Shown: positions 34,818 through 44,317 of the stretch, one piece after another
Layout of the letters: each line of letters starts with the position of its first letter
Numbering within the stretch: position 1 is the stretch's first letter
Assembly (NCBI GenBank): GCA_009695195.1
Contig: SIBJ01000015.1
Location: 1-61,074 of the forward strand
From: Pedosphaera sp.
Lineage (GTDB): Bacteria > Verrucomicrobiota > Verrucomicrobiia > Limisphaerales > JADLHS01
DNA: 61,074 nucleotides
Direction: 5' to 3'
Made by a program: the position numbers and the translations under genes
Notes under the pieces: generated by a model
Told to the model about the DNA's origin: nothing
The model's input: the letters and a program-made list of their open reading frames with translations, nothing else
Databases searched by the model: none

Positions 34818-35687
34818 ATGAAAAAAATCTTTTCCTTTCTTCTGCTGTTGCTCGTCGGCTTGACTGCCGCACGGGCGCAGGTGGTGGTGGAAGTGACGCT
34901 CGAACAGGAACAATTCCTGCCGGGCGAAGCGCTGCCCGTGGCGGTCCGCATCAGCAACCGCTCGGGCCGGACGCTGCATCTCGGCGAGTCGCCGGATTGG
35001 TTGACTTTTTCCGTCCAGTCCCGCGACGGCACGCGGGTGACCCGGAACGGGGACGTGCCCGTGCTCGATGCATTTACACTCGATTCCTCGAAGGTCGCCA
35101 CCAAGCGCGTGGATCTCGGTCCCTATTTTTCCCTGACGCGCGCCGGGCGTTACAACGTGACCGCGACCGTGCGCATCAAGGATTGGGACGGACTTGCGGC
35201 CAGTCCGCAGAAAATCTTTGACATCATTCCCGGAACGAAAGTCTGGTCGCAGGAATTCGGGGTGCCGCCGGGCAGCGCCACGAACCAACCGCCGGAACTG
35301 CGGAATTTCGCGCTGCTCCAGGCGAATTATCTGCGGTCGGAACTGCGGCTCTACTTCCGGCTCACCGACGCGACGGACACCCGGGTGATGAAACTTTTCC
35401 CGCTCGGTCAGATTGTCTCCTTCGCGCGGCCCGAGGCCCAAGTGGACAGCCATAGCCGGCTGCATGTTTTGCACCAGAACGGCGCGCGCACGTCCCTCTA
35501 CACCGTGATCACTCCGGAGGGCGACACCGCCGTGCGGCGGATTTACGATTATGCGAACGTGCGTCCGCACTTGCAGGTGGACCGTGAAGGCAAAATTTCC
35601 GTGGCGGGCGGTGTGCATCGGCCCACCCACGCTGACATACCCGCCGCTGAAAAAAAAGAGGATGAAACCAAACCGGCCAAACCCTGA
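34818..35687 (+). CDS. Secreted protein of unknown function
   Basis: A 289-residue exported protein with a clean signal peptide, MKKIFSFLLLLLVGLTAARA. The mature part begins VVVEVTLEQEQFLPGEALPV, an immunoglobulin-like beta sandwich pattern of the kind used in envelope proteins. The C-terminus is Lys/Glu/Pro-rich. No enzyme motif is seen. The final 26 bases overlap the following DUF481 gene, so the pair is probably co-expressed. The 241 bases before it hold no gene and probably carry divergent promoters. Confidence 0.75.
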   Translation: MKKIFSFLLLLLVGLTAARAQVVVEVTLEQEQFLPGEALPVAVRISNRSGRTLHLGESPDWLTFSVQSRDGTRVTRNGDVPVLDAFTLDSSKVATKRVDLGPYFSLTRAGRYNVTATVRIKDWDGLAASPQKIFDIIPGTKVWSQEFGVPPGSATNQPPELRNFALLQANYLRSELRLYFRLTDATDTRVMKLFPLGQIVSFARPEAQVDSHSRLHVLHQNGARTSLYTVITPEGDTAVRRIYDYANVRPHLQVDREGKISVAGGVHRPTHADIPAAEKKEDETKPAKP

Positions 35688-36690
35688 ACGCATTCGTTTT
35701 TACGCCATCCTGCTCGCGGCCCTTTTGGGCTTAGGCGGCACGGTGGCGCGGGCGGAGCAAATCATCCTGCACCTGCACAATGGTGATCACCTCACCGGCA
35801 CCCTCGTTTCCGAAGATACCAACCGCGTGACGCTGGCGACCAGTTGGATCAAGGAGTTGACGGTTCCGCGCTCAGCCATCAAACAACGCGAAACCGTTCC
35901 CCCGCCACCACCACCGCCTGCGCCGCCGCCAGTCGTTGTTAATAAACCTCCGGTCACGAATGTAGTCGCGGTTGCGAAACCACCAACGCCGGTGCCGCCG
36001 CCGGTGAAACCCGCCGGCCCCAAACTCTGGAAGGCCAGCCTGACCTTGGGCACGGACATGCAATTCGGCCAGATTGACCGGCAGTTGTATTACAGCCGGT
36101 TCAAGCTGACTTATGAAAGACCTTACAAGAGCACGCCGCAAAAGTTTTTCCGCTCCATCTTCGATTACGCGGTGGATTACGGCGAGAGCGCGGGGATCCG
36201 CTCGGCCAACCGCATGGACGGCAGCGTGAAAACGGATTTCGACATCGGGAAGCGTTGGTTTCTGTACAATCTCGGCGGCGCGGGTTACGACGAGATCCGC
36301 AAGATTGACCTGCATTACGAGGACGGACCGGGCGTCGGCTACCATCTTTTCACGCTGCCGAAGTTTGTGGCCAACGTGGAGGCGGGCGGCAATTACCAGG
36401 TGCAGGAGCGCCGGGGCAGTCCGGACGCGAAGAATTTTTTCTTTCGTCTGGGTGAGGATGTGACCTGGAAAATCGGATCGAAGCTGACGCTGAGGGAAAA
36501 ATTAGAATTTACTCCGCGGGCCGAAGACCTGGGGCGCTATCGTTTTCGCTTCGATTCATCGCTGGACTTCCCACTCTGGAAAAACATCACGATGACTTTA
36601 TCTTTTCTCGATCTCTACGACACCGATCCGCCTGGCCGCGTCAGTCGGAATGAATTGCTGGTTCGCTCGGCGCTGACCATCACGTTCTAA
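35662..36690 (+). CDS. DUF481-type outer-membrane protein
   Basis: A 342-residue protein with a signal peptide (FYAILLAALLGLGGTVARA), a small SH3-like segment (LHNGDHLTGTLVSEDTNRVTL), a Pro-rich linker (about 75-120), and a C-terminal domain of alternating aromatic beta strands ending SALTITF with terminal Phe, as in DUF481/YdiY outer-membrane barrels. Outer-membrane location is inferred from this. It starts inside the previous gene (26-base overlap). Confidence 0.85.
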   Translation: MKPNRPNPERIRFYAILLAALLGLGGTVARAEQIILHLHNGDHLTGTLVSEDTNRVTLATSWIKELTVPRSAIKQRETVPPPPPPPAPPPVVVNKPPVTNVVAVAKPPTPVPPPVKPAGPKLWKASLTLGTDMQFGQIDRQLYYSRFKLTYERPYKSTPQKFFRSIFDYAVDYGESAGIRSANRMDGSVKTDFDIGKRWFLYNLGGAGYDEIRKIDLHYEDGPGVGYHLFTLPKFVANVEAGGNYQVQERRGSPDAKNFFFRLGEDVTWKIGSKLTLREKLEFTPRAEDLGRYRFRFDSSLDFPLWKNITMTLSFLDLYDTDPPGRVSRNELLVRSALTITF

Positions 36691-36698
36691 AAATCCGG

Positions 36699-36777
36699 AC
36701 CCCTCACCCGATCCCGCACGGCGGAATCAATCTCTCCGCACACAGCGCCCGAGGGGGAGAGTGATGGGGTGAGGGGT
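36699..36777. repeat. ACCCCTCACCC palindrome, possible two-way terminator
   Basis: ACCCCTCACCC (36699-36709) is complementary to GGGTGAGGGGT (36767-36777) across a 57-base loop. The core resembles the CCCTCACCC repeats at 48.7-48.9 kb. It lies between convergent genes, so it could end transcription from both sides. Confidence 0.7.
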
Positions 36778-36810
36778 AAATGACATGCCGGGAATTGAGT
36801 TGTTGCTTGC

Positions 36811-37356
36811 TCAGGCGAACACCGGACCGGGCGCCGACTTGAGTTGCAGAATTTTTTCCACGACCGCCCCGAGGTCGGGCAGGATCAAGTCGTGATGCAC
36901 GCCGCTGAGCCAGGGGGATTCGATCAACAGGGAGGTGCAGCCGACGCGATGGGCCGCGTCCGCGTCCTGCCATTTGTCGCTGACCACGAACGAGCGCTCC
37001 AGATCGAGATGCCATTTGAACGCCGCCTCCTTCAGCAGTCCCGCCCCGGGCTTGCGGCAGGGGCAGTGATCCGTTTCGTCGTGCGGACACATGAACACGT
37101 CGTCCACCGGCAGTGTGCGCCGGAGCAGTTTGTGCATGATGTCCACCTCGTTGCGCGACTGGTAGCCGCGCGAAAGGCCCGGCTGGTTGGTGGTGACGAT
37201 GAGAATGAACCCGGCCTGCTTGAGTTTCAACAGGAACGGCGCGCCGGTTTTGTGAATGTGAAACTGGTCGAGCGTCAGCGGACTGACCTGATGCTGACGC
37301 TCGACCCGCGCCTGGTTGAGGACGCCATCACGTTCGATAAAGACCGCCTGTTTCAT
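36811..37356 (-). CDS. GmhB-like HAD phosphatase with altered nucleophile
   Basis: A 181-residue HAD-superfamily IIIA phosphatase. The zinc loop CPHDETDHCPCRKP and SDKWQDADAA are as in heptose-1,7-bisphosphate phosphatase GmhB. The first motif reads FIERDGVLN, whereas the family has DRDG, in which the first Asp is the nucleophile. Here it is Glu (GAA codon). If still active it would serve LPS-heptose or nucleotide-heptose synthesis. Confidence 0.8.
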   Translation of the reverse strand: MKQAVFIERDGVLNQARVERQHQVSPLTLDQFHIHKTGAPFLLKLKQAGFILIVTTNQPGLSRGYQSRNEVDIMHKLLRRTLPVDDVFMCPHDETDHCPCRKPGAGLLKEAAFKWHLDLERSFVVSDKWQDADAAHRVGCTSLLIESPWLSGVHHDLILPDLGAVVEKILQLKSAPGPVFA

Positions 37357-37527
37357 GATTCAATTCTGCTAGAGCACAAACCTGGCCGACCTCATTTCTG
37401 CGACGAAAATAGTACGCGCCACCGGTGAGATGTCCGAATGATGGGCTGGCATCTCGGAGGGAGAGCCATGAAATGGACAGGCGGTTCCAATCCCGCGGGG
37501 TGTTTTCCAACTGCAAAACCCCCGCCG

Positions 37528-38574
37528 TTACTGGATCAAATCTTCCAACGATTGCACGCGGGCCTGGATGTCCTTGACGATGGGGCGGGCGCGGGCCAGG
37601 GCGTTCTGTTCGGTCTGGCCGGTGAACGAAGTCATCCGCAACCGCACCGCCGCCACCGCGTCGCCGTTGCGATCGCGCACCGGCATCACGACGGACACGG
37701 CTTCCTGATCCTTGCCGTAATAAATCCGGCCGGTGGTGAGGCAGTCTTTCTCAATCTTGCCACCCGCCGCGCCGGCTTGCTTCTCGTCCTTGCTGCCGGC
37801 CACGCGCGGTTCGCCGTCGGCGCCCGCGGTGTAAATTTTCAAGTCCAGCAGCCGCGAATTTTTCTTGAGTAATTCCTTCACGACGGTCTGCGCCAGCGGA
37901 ATGCGCGGCGTGTAAACCACCTTTGTGTCCGTGAAGTAACTCAGCGAATCCGATTTGGTCCAGAACGCGATCTTGCCGGCGGTGAAACTGTTGTCCGTCA
38001 ACGGCGGAATGATTTGCTTGTTGTTGAACCACGCCTCGATCTGATTGCCCTTGCAACGGATTTTCAACTCGTGCCAGACCTTTTTCGCCACGGGGACTTC
38101 CGGCCCGATAGGATTCCCGCGCTCGCCATTGACCATTTTGTAAAATCGGATGTTGTTCCCGTACGCGCTGGCGCGAATGACGTAAAAATTCTTTTCGTCC
38201 TGGAGGCGAAACGCAATGCCCGCCATCTGCTCCAATCCGCCGCCCATGAGTTTGAACCGCGTCGTCAATGTGAAATCGCTGAACGTCTCGCCGTCAAAAA
38301 CCAGCAGCGGGAAACGCTCGTCGGTCGGGTCCTGGTTCACCTGCGCCAGCACCGGGCGTTTGGCGGCGGCGGGCGCCTTCTCCGAGAGCGGCGCCAACAA
38401 CGGCGGCACTTCGTCCATCACGATTTTCCACTCGCCCGGTTTGCCCTTGCCCGCGAGGACGCTGCGAAAACCCACCGGTGGCTGGTCCAACGCCGACTCG
38501 GCGAAATCAAAAGCCCGTTCCGCGCCGCGCGCCGACAAAGTCAGCGCCAACCCGAGCCACAAAAAACGATTCAT
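37528..38574 (-). CDS. Secreted lectin-like/LamG protein
   Basis: A 348-residue exported protein with signal peptide NRFLWLGLALTLSARGA. Residues about 80-220 form a concanavalin-like beta-sandwich (FSDFTLTTRFKLMGGGLEQM, FRLQDEKNFYVIR, VWHELKIRC). The C-terminal third (GRIYYGKDQEAVSVVMPVRD) looks like a Cache/PAS-like extracellular sensing strand set, and SFTGQTEQNALARARPI follows. Function unknown, possibly glycan binding. The start may be ATG 38577 or 38574. Confidence 0.75.
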   Translation of the reverse strand: MNRFLWLGLALTLSARGAERAFDFAESALDQPPVGFRSVLAGKGKPGEWKIVMDEVPPLLAPLSEKAPAAAKRPVLAQVNQDPTDERFPLLVFDGETFSDFTLTTRFKLMGGGLEQMAGIAFRLQDEKNFYVIRASAYGNNIRFYKMVNGERGNPIGPEVPVAKKVWHELKIRCKGNQIEAWFNNKQIIPPLTDNSFTAGKIAFWTKSDSLSYFTDTKVVYTPRIPLAQTVVKELLKKNSRLLDLKIYTAGADGEPRVAGSKDEKQAGAAGGKIEKDCLTTGRIYYGKDQEAVSVVMPVRDRNGDAVAAVRLRMTSFTGQTEQNALARARPIVKDIQARVQSLEDLIQ

Positions 38575-38630
38575 CATGCGTCGCCAGCCTGACAATAAAC
38601 CGGACCCGCCACAAGCCTTGTGCCGTGGTG

Positions 38631-38879
38631 CTAATAAATATCCCGTAGCAAGTCAGCCACCGGAACTTTGAGAGCCTTGGCGATCCGAATCAACCGATCC
38701 ACCGAAATCGTTCGCCATCCATTCTCCAGCAGCGAAATGAAGACCACCGACAAACCAGCTCTTTCAGCAAGTTTTTCCTGCGTCAGTTCCGCGCGCTGGC
38801 GATAGCTTCTAAGCCTATCACCCAGAACTCGGCGATGCGGGGGAACTGAGGGCACGCTAAACGCAAACAGACCGAGCAT
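38631..38879 (-). CDS. XRE-family helix-turn-helix regulator
   Basis: An 82-residue protein with a Cro/C1-type helix-turn-helix: LRSYRQRAELTQEKLAER, AGLSVVFISLLENG and LIRIAKALKVPVADL, the standard five-helix pattern. No other domain is present. The frame is open further upstream. ATG 38879 was chosen because it is the last start before the domain. It could regulate the divergent large secreted gene, which starts 108 bases away. That is inference. Confidence 0.88.
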   Translation of the reverse strand: MLGLFAFSVPSVPPHRRVLGDRLRSYRQRAELTQEKLAERAGLSVVFISLLENGWRTISVDRLIRIAKALKVPVADLLRDIY

Positions 38880-38987
38880 CGTGCCGCCATTTACAATAGT
38901 TAAATTTTGTCCTTGCTGGAAAAGCCATGCGGCCTTACAACCGGATTGCATCTCGGAACCAACCCGTCCGATCTATGGAAACGGAAT

Positions 38988-41900
38988 ATGAAACGCATCC
39001 AGATTTGCCGCCACGTCGCGAGCTTCGGGCTGATTCTTTTTTTGTTGGCCATTCATTCTGCGCTCGCCAAACCCCGCGTGCCTTTGCCGCCGTGGCCGGA
39101 GACACCGTTGTTGCGGCTGGATTTTGACGGCAACGAGTCGCCGAACCCGAGGCAGACCGACGAGTTCAAGCTGGGCTTCACGGATTTCGCCGAGAGTTGG
39201 AGCGGGTTCGCTTTGCGACGGGATGGATTGGCGCTGTCACCGTTCGTTGTGCCGGGTGTGAGGGCGGACGGTCGCGCGGCAATGAACGGTGAACGGGGCT
39301 GTGTCCGGTTCTGGTTTTCTCCGGCGTGGAGTGCGGCTTCCGCTGGCGGCACCGGGCCGGGTGTTCATGCGCGGTTGCTAGAGTTGGTTTCGGCGGAAGG
39401 GCAATCCGGCACGGTGTTATGGTCGCTCTACGTTTCGCCGGACGGAGCGACGACGTTCCTGAGCGGGCAGACGGGAAATGGCGCGGCGGATATTTTGAAG
39501 GTGGAGATTCCGTGGGTGGCGGGCCGGTGGTATTGCGTGGCGTTGAACTATGGGCCAAAGGGAACCCAATTGCTCCTGAACGGAGAATTGATCGCTGAAG
39601 GTTCGGCGATTCCGTCCTTCAATCCGGCGACGGCGGGTTTGATCGTCGGCAGCGATGGTGCGGCCAATAATTTTGCGGACGGTTTCTTCGATGAAGTGAC
39701 GACGTTCGCGAAGCCGCTGCCGGCTGCAGATTTCGCGTTTTACTTTCAGGGCACGAGTGCTCAGTCGGCGCTAGGGCCAATTTCCGCAGAGGAACAAGCG
39801 GCCTTGGACGAAGCACGGGCCAAGCGGCGGGCGGAACGGGAAGCGGCGGATTCTGAGGGCGGCGGGGCGATGATGCGGGCGGCTTCGAGCGGGCCGTCGA
39901 GTGTTTGTGTGACGAATGGGCGGGTGTATCTGACGAACATCGTGGCGGTGTTGACGACGAACGTCGGCACGACCGTGACGTTTGATATTTTGGGCGGCAC
40001 GAATGGAATCCCCTACGACATTTTCAGCACGACCAATCTTCTCGGCGACAACATCACCAATGCGCAGTGGACGTGGGAAGATGTCGGCTACACGTGCAAT
40101 ACCTACACGTTCACGAATCAGCCGACGAATCTCACGTTTTACGTTTTGGGCACGCCGCAGGATTCTGACAACGACGGTTTGACCGACGCGTACGAGCAAC
40201 TGGTGAGCAAAACCAAGTGGAACGTTTGGGACACGGATGGCGATGGCATTCCCGACGGCTGGGAAGTGCATCACGGCCTCAACCCACTGGTGAATGACGC
40301 GAGCGATGACCCGGACGGCGACGACGTGACTAATTATCAAGAGTATCTCGCGAACTCGAATCCACATGACGTGATGGTATTGGCTTGGGGCGACAATTCA
40401 GCGGGCCAATGCAATGTGCCGACAGATTTGCGTGATGTCGTCGCGGTGGCGGGAGGTGAAATCCATTCGCTCGCGTTGCGTGCTAATGGAACCGTGGTGG
40501 CTTGGGGCGGCAACACCCTCGGTGAAACTAACGTGCCTGCTTCCGTCACCAACGCGATGGCCATTGCGGCGAATCGGTTTTGGCCGTTGGCTCCGAATCT
40601 GGCGCTGGCGACCAACAGCACGGTCGCGCAATGGGGGACTGCGGTTGCCAATCCACCCACGAACCTGAACGACGCCGTGGCCATTGCCGCCGGTTTGCTG
40701 AATTGCTTTGCCGTTCGTTCCGTCGGCACCGTGGTCGCGTGGGGCGACACCAACGATGCGGCGGGCCGCGTGCCGACAAACTTGACCGGGGTGAAAATGA
40801 TCACCGCCGGTTGGAATCACACCGTCGCTCTCCGTACCAATGGCGCGGTGGTGATTTGGGGGCACAATTTTTTTGGCGAAACCAATTCCCCGGCGGATTT
40901 GACGAACGCGGTGGCGATCTCGGCGTTTGGTTTACACACGCTCGCGTTGCGGAACAACGGCACCGTCGCCGTGTGGGGCCACAACAACTCCGGGCAAACG
41001 AACGTGCCTGCCGGTCTGAGCAACGTCACTGCCGTGGCTGCCGGCGGAATGTTCAGTCTCGCGCTCAAAGCGGACGGCACTACGACGCAATGGGGTGGAT
41101 TGAGTTTCACGCCCGACCTGAATCAAATCATCGGCATCGGTGGCGGCTGGAATCATGCGCTCGCGATTCGTAAAGGACGGCAGACGCCTGTGTTCATGCA
41201 ACCACCGACGAATATGGCGGCGATTGCGGGCGCGACGCTGACGTGCAATGCCAAAGCTGCCGGTCTTGCCTCCGTCGGATACCAATGGCAGTTTAACAGC
41301 GTGAACATTTCCGGCGCGACCAATTCCACGTTGACCCTCTCGAATGTTCAAACCAACCACGAAGGCAGCTACCGGCTCATCGCGTGCAACGGCGCGGGTT
41401 GTATGACCAGCGCTCCGGTGACGTTCACGCTCATCACGCCACCGGTGATCACTTCGTTGACACAGCCGCAGCAGCTTTGGGTTGATCAAAACGGCACGCT
41501 CGCTCTAAACGTCGGCGCGACTGCGCCGGCGCAGTGGGCCTCGCCCTTGCGCTACCGCTGGACGCTGAACGGTACCAATTCCATTGCTCTCGATTCAACG
41601 AACTTCACGCTCATTTACGCGGATGCGAATAATGACGGCGCGTATTCGGTTCAAGTAACGAACGCAGCCGGCAGCACGAATTACAGTTGGCGCATCGGCG
41701 TGCTCGTTCCCGGCACGGTTGCGGCTTGGGGCGACAACAGCGACGGCCAGTTGAACCATCCGCTCTGGCTTACAAATGTCATTTCAGTTGCGGCGGGGGA
41801 ATTTCATTCCGTGGTTGCACGCGAGGATGGCGGCGTCACGCAATGGGGCTACGAATGGGCACCTGTTCCATCTGGTTTGAGCAACGTCGTCGCCGTCGCC

Positions 41901-43541
41901 GCCGGTTACGATTACAGCTTGGCACTCCGCGAAAACGGCACTGTCACAGCCTGGGGCAACCCCACCAACCACGCCACCAGCGTCCCGACGAATCTGAGCG
42001 GCGTGAAAAGCATCGCCGCTGGTTGGAATCACAGCGTCGCGTTGCGGACCAATGGCAGCGTCACGGCGTGGGGATTGAATTTTCCGCTGATCGGCTGGAC
42101 GATGACCGAAGTGCCGCCGGACTTGACCAACGGCGTGGCGATTTCAGCGGGCGGGTTGCACAGCCTCGCCGTGCGCAGCGATGGCACCGTGGTCGGCTGG
42201 GGTTACAACGACGCGGGCCAGACAAATATTCCCGCCGGACTCTCCAACGTCGTCGCCGTCGCCGCTGGCGGTAGCCACAGCCTCGCCCTCAAATCCGACG
42301 GCACGATCACCGGCTGGGGACTGAACACGTTCGGCCAAGCCACTCCGCCCGCCGGCCTGAGCAACGTGATGGCGATTGACGCCGGCTGGTTGCACAGCGC
42401 CGCGCTCAAGAACGACGGCACGGTCATCGTCTGGGGCCGCGGCGATTCCGGGCAGACGAACATCGGCAGTGGCTTGCGCAACGTGAAACTCCTCTCCGCC
42501 GGTGGCAACCACACGCTGGCCGGAATCTTCTCGTCGCTCTCGCAATACGAAGTGGCCGTGAGCAAAGACCTGCTGCTCATCTACAACACCAACTCGGCGG
42601 ACAGTTCCAATGTTTGCGCCTACTACCTTGCCCACAGGCCGATGGTCGGCGAAGCAAACGTGCTAGGCGTCGGCTGCACCACGAACGAAACCACAACCGC
42701 GAGCGACTTTACGAACCAGATTGCTGCTCCGCTTCTATCTTGGCTGGCGAGCAACCCGACAAAGCGGCCTCAATACATCGTGGCGTTCTTGGGCGTGCCG
42801 ACTTTGGTTTCTGAGGGCAGTCCGAATGTGGGAGCGCGGATTAGGTTACAATACTCCGGCCCACCCCCGTTCGTAAATTACATCAGCATGCGCGACACGA
42901 ACGCCTGCATCGCTTACATCAACAAACTCGCCTATTTCGGATCGAATTTCTGCCCCGGCAAAGTTGTGATCAGTCCTAGCAGCGGTGGATATGCGAACAC
43001 AAACTATTGCGTTGACGGCTTAGGGACGTTTCCTCCCGAATGGTGTAGAGCTGTGACTAACACTTTGGTTCTCAATGGCGTTTCCGCTGTGGCCATCACC
43101 TACGTTGACGGGGCGTTGTTGGACGTGACCAACAATCATCTACTATCGGCGACGAATGTTGCGGCTTACTTCTCGTATGGAACGCACAGTTCATTGCCAA
43201 GAATGTTTGCGACAAATGGTTTGGTGCGGTTTCATGGCCAGAGCGGTTGGTATAGCATGACCTGCTATGAATCTACTGGCGGTGTTCGCGATGATCCAAC
43301 CTTCAGCAATTATTTAGACTGGTATGCTCCCAACGCTTTTGGGGGAACGAACTACGAAAATACGCCGGTGATTGCGGCGGCAAATACCAATGAGTGTTCT
43401 TGCAGTCCTGAGCCGGTTCCACTTCTTGGGCTTTGGTCGCTGGGAAAGAACGCCGCCATCAGTTCCCGGAAATCTGGAGAATTCTCTTTTAGCAACGGCG
43501 ATACGGTATTGGCGGTTGGCGACCCGCTCGTGAAACGATGA
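38988..43541 (+). CDS. Giant secreted protein: LamG, two RCC1 blocks, Ig, TIGR03790-like
   Basis: A 1517-residue secreted protein. Signal peptide at residues 1-27. A LamG-like sandwich follows (about 38-250), then a calcium-type segment (DSDNDGLTDAYEQ, DTDGDGIPDGWEV, about 390-460). RCC1-type repeats, each with a WG pair (for example VVAWGGNTLGETNVP), come in two blocks of seven (about 463-725 and 907-1183), separated by two immunoglobulin-like domains (about 730-815 and 820-905). The C-terminal 330 residues contain LLLIYNTNSADSSNVCAYYL, resembling TIGR03790. There is no PEP-CTERM tail. The upstream frame (38907) is non-coding. Confidence 0.9.
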   Translation: MKRIQICRHVASFGLILFLLAIHSALAKPRVPLPPWPETPLLRLDFDGNESPNPRQTDEFKLGFTDFAESWSGFALRRDGLALSPFVVPGVRADGRAAMNGERGCVRFWFSPAWSAASAGGTGPGVHARLLELVSAEGQSGTVLWSLYVSPDGATTFLSGQTGNGAADILKVEIPWVAGRWYCVALNYGPKGTQLLLNGELIAEGSAIPSFNPATAGLIVGSDGAANNFADGFFDEVTTFAKPLPAADFAFYFQGTSAQSALGPISAEEQAALDEARAKRRAEREAADSEGGGAMMRAASSGPSSVCVTNGRVYLTNIVAVLTTNVGTTVTFDILGGTNGIPYDIFSTTNLLGDNITNAQWTWEDVGYTCNTYTFTNQPTNLTFYVLGTPQDSDNDGLTDAYEQLVSKTKWNVWDTDGDGIPDGWEVHHGLNPLVNDASDDPDGDDVTNYQEYLANSNPHDVMVLAWGDNSAGQCNVPTDLRDVVAVAGGEIHSLALRANGTVVAWGGNTLGETNVPASVTNAMAIAANRFWPLAPNLALATNSTVAQWGTAVANPPTNLNDAVAIAAGLLNCFAVRSVGTVVAWGDTNDAAGRVPTNLTGVKMITAGWNHTVALRTNGAVVIWGHNFFGETNSPADLTNAVAISAFGLHTLALRNNGTVAVWGHNNSGQTNVPAGLSNVTAVAAGGMFSLALKADGTTTQWGGLSFTPDLNQIIGIGGGWNHALAIRKGRQTPVFMQPPTNMAAIAGATLTCNAKAAGLASVGYQWQFNSVNISGATNSTLTLSNVQTNHEGSYRLIACNGAGCMTSAPVTFTLITPPVITSLTQPQQLWVDQNGTLALNVGATAPAQWASPLRYRWTLNGTNSIALDSTNFTLIYADANNDGAYSVQVTNAAGSTNYSWRIGVLVPGTVAAWGDNSDGQLNHPLWLTNVISVAAGEFHSVVAREDGGVTQWGYEWAPVPSGLSNVVAVAAGYDYSLALRENGTVTAWGNPTNHATSVPTNLSGVKSIAAGWNHSVALRTNGSVTAWGLNFPLIGWTMTEVPPDLTNGVAISAGGLHSLAVRSDGTVVGWGYNDAGQTNIPAGLSNVVAVAAGGSHSLALKSDGTITGWGLNTFGQATPPAGLSNVMAIDAGWLHSAALKNDGTVIVWGRGDSGQTNIGSGLRNVKLLSAGGNHTLAGIFSSLSQYEVAVSKDLLLIYNTNSADSSNVCAYYLAHRPMVGEANVLGVGCTTNETTTASDFTNQIAAPLLSWLASNPTKRPQYIVAFLGVPTLVSEGSPNVGARIRLQYSGPPPFVNYISMRDTNACIAYINKLAYFGSNFCPGKVVISPSSGGYANTNYCVDGLGTFPPEWCRAVTNTLVLNGVSAVAITYVDGALLDVTNNHLLSATNVAAYFSYGTHSSLPRMFATNGLVRFHGQSGWYSMTCYESTGGVRDDPTFSNYLDWYAPNAFGGTNYENTPVIAAANTNECSCSPEPVPLLGLWSLGKNAAISSRKSGEFSFSNGDTVLAVGDPLVKR

Positions 43542-43566
43542 AACATTTAGCATTACGGATGACCAT

Positions 43567-44271
43567 ATGAAAAAAATTTCCTCCACGTTGGTTTGTTGCT
43601 TATTGATGTTTAGCATAGCCGGCGGTGTTTTTGGGCAAGGCAGTTTTCAAAATCTCGATTTTGAGGCGGTTAACATTTCACCGCCCAATCAAAATGCCTT
43701 CTTTCCATTTAGCGAGGTGTTTCCGGGCTGGATCGGCTACATCGGTACCAATCAAGCCACTCAAGCCTTCTACAACGGCGTGTCGCTTGGTGCCGCGCTT
43801 AGTTCCGTGTTCAATCGCAGCACGGGCTACTCCAACTGGGTCATTTCCGGAAACTTCACCGCCGCAATTGCGGCGGGACAAGACCAGATTATTAACAACA
43901 GTTCGGAAATTGTATCTGCCGCGATTGCGCAGACCGGCCCGGTTCCCCCGTCGGCCCTATCCGTGAGATTTCGCGTCGGGACGGCCAGCCGTGTCAGCGA
44001 CCTGCGGGTCACGTTCAACGGACAAATTATTCCAATCTTTCCGTTGGCGAGCGGATCCAATTTTGACGTTTATGGCGGCGACATTTCGGCGTTCGCGGGA
44101 TTGCCGGGCGAACTTCGGTTCACTTCCCATCCGATTTCATCGCCGCTTTCAAAGACGTACCTCGATAACATCTTCTTTTCCGATCAATCCATTCCCGAGC
44201 CGAGCGGGATTGGTGTCTTTGCTCTTGGCACTCTCCTCGTAAGCTGGCGACTCGCACGTTTCAAGCGTTGA
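43567..44271 (+). CDS. PEP-CTERM protein, paralogue C
   Basis: A 234-residue secreted protein sharing the signature GQGSFQNLDFE after the signal peptide (MKKISSTLVCCLLMFSIAGG), GYIGTNQ, and SAAIAQTGPVPPSALSV with paralogues A and B at 10.4-11.8 kb. The C-terminus is IPEPSGIGVFALGTLLVSW with a basic end. It lies 25 bases after the giant secreted protein, so they may be co-transcribed. The shared family suggests one regulon for all three. Confidence 0.85.
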   Translation: MKKISSTLVCCLLMFSIAGGVFGQGSFQNLDFEAVNISPPNQNAFFPFSEVFPGWIGYIGTNQATQAFYNGVSLGAALSSVFNRSTGYSNWVISGNFTAAIAAGQDQIINNSSEIVSAAIAQTGPVPPSALSVRFRVGTASRVSDLRVTFNGQIIPIFPLASGSNFDVYGGDISAFAGLPGELRFTSHPISSPLSKTYLDNIFFSDQSIPEPSGIGVFALGTLLVSWRLARFKR

Positions 44272-44317
44272 ATTCTACTTGCGTGCCTGCGGCCTTACAT
44301 CGGCTATACTTACCCCG

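Noticed and set aside
37438..37872. Plus-strand frame with an apparent Shine-Dalgarno (GGAGGGAGAG) before an ATG at about 37468
   Set aside because: Most of it overlaps the intact lectin-like gene on the other strand, and the peptide has no features; the purine run alone is not enough.
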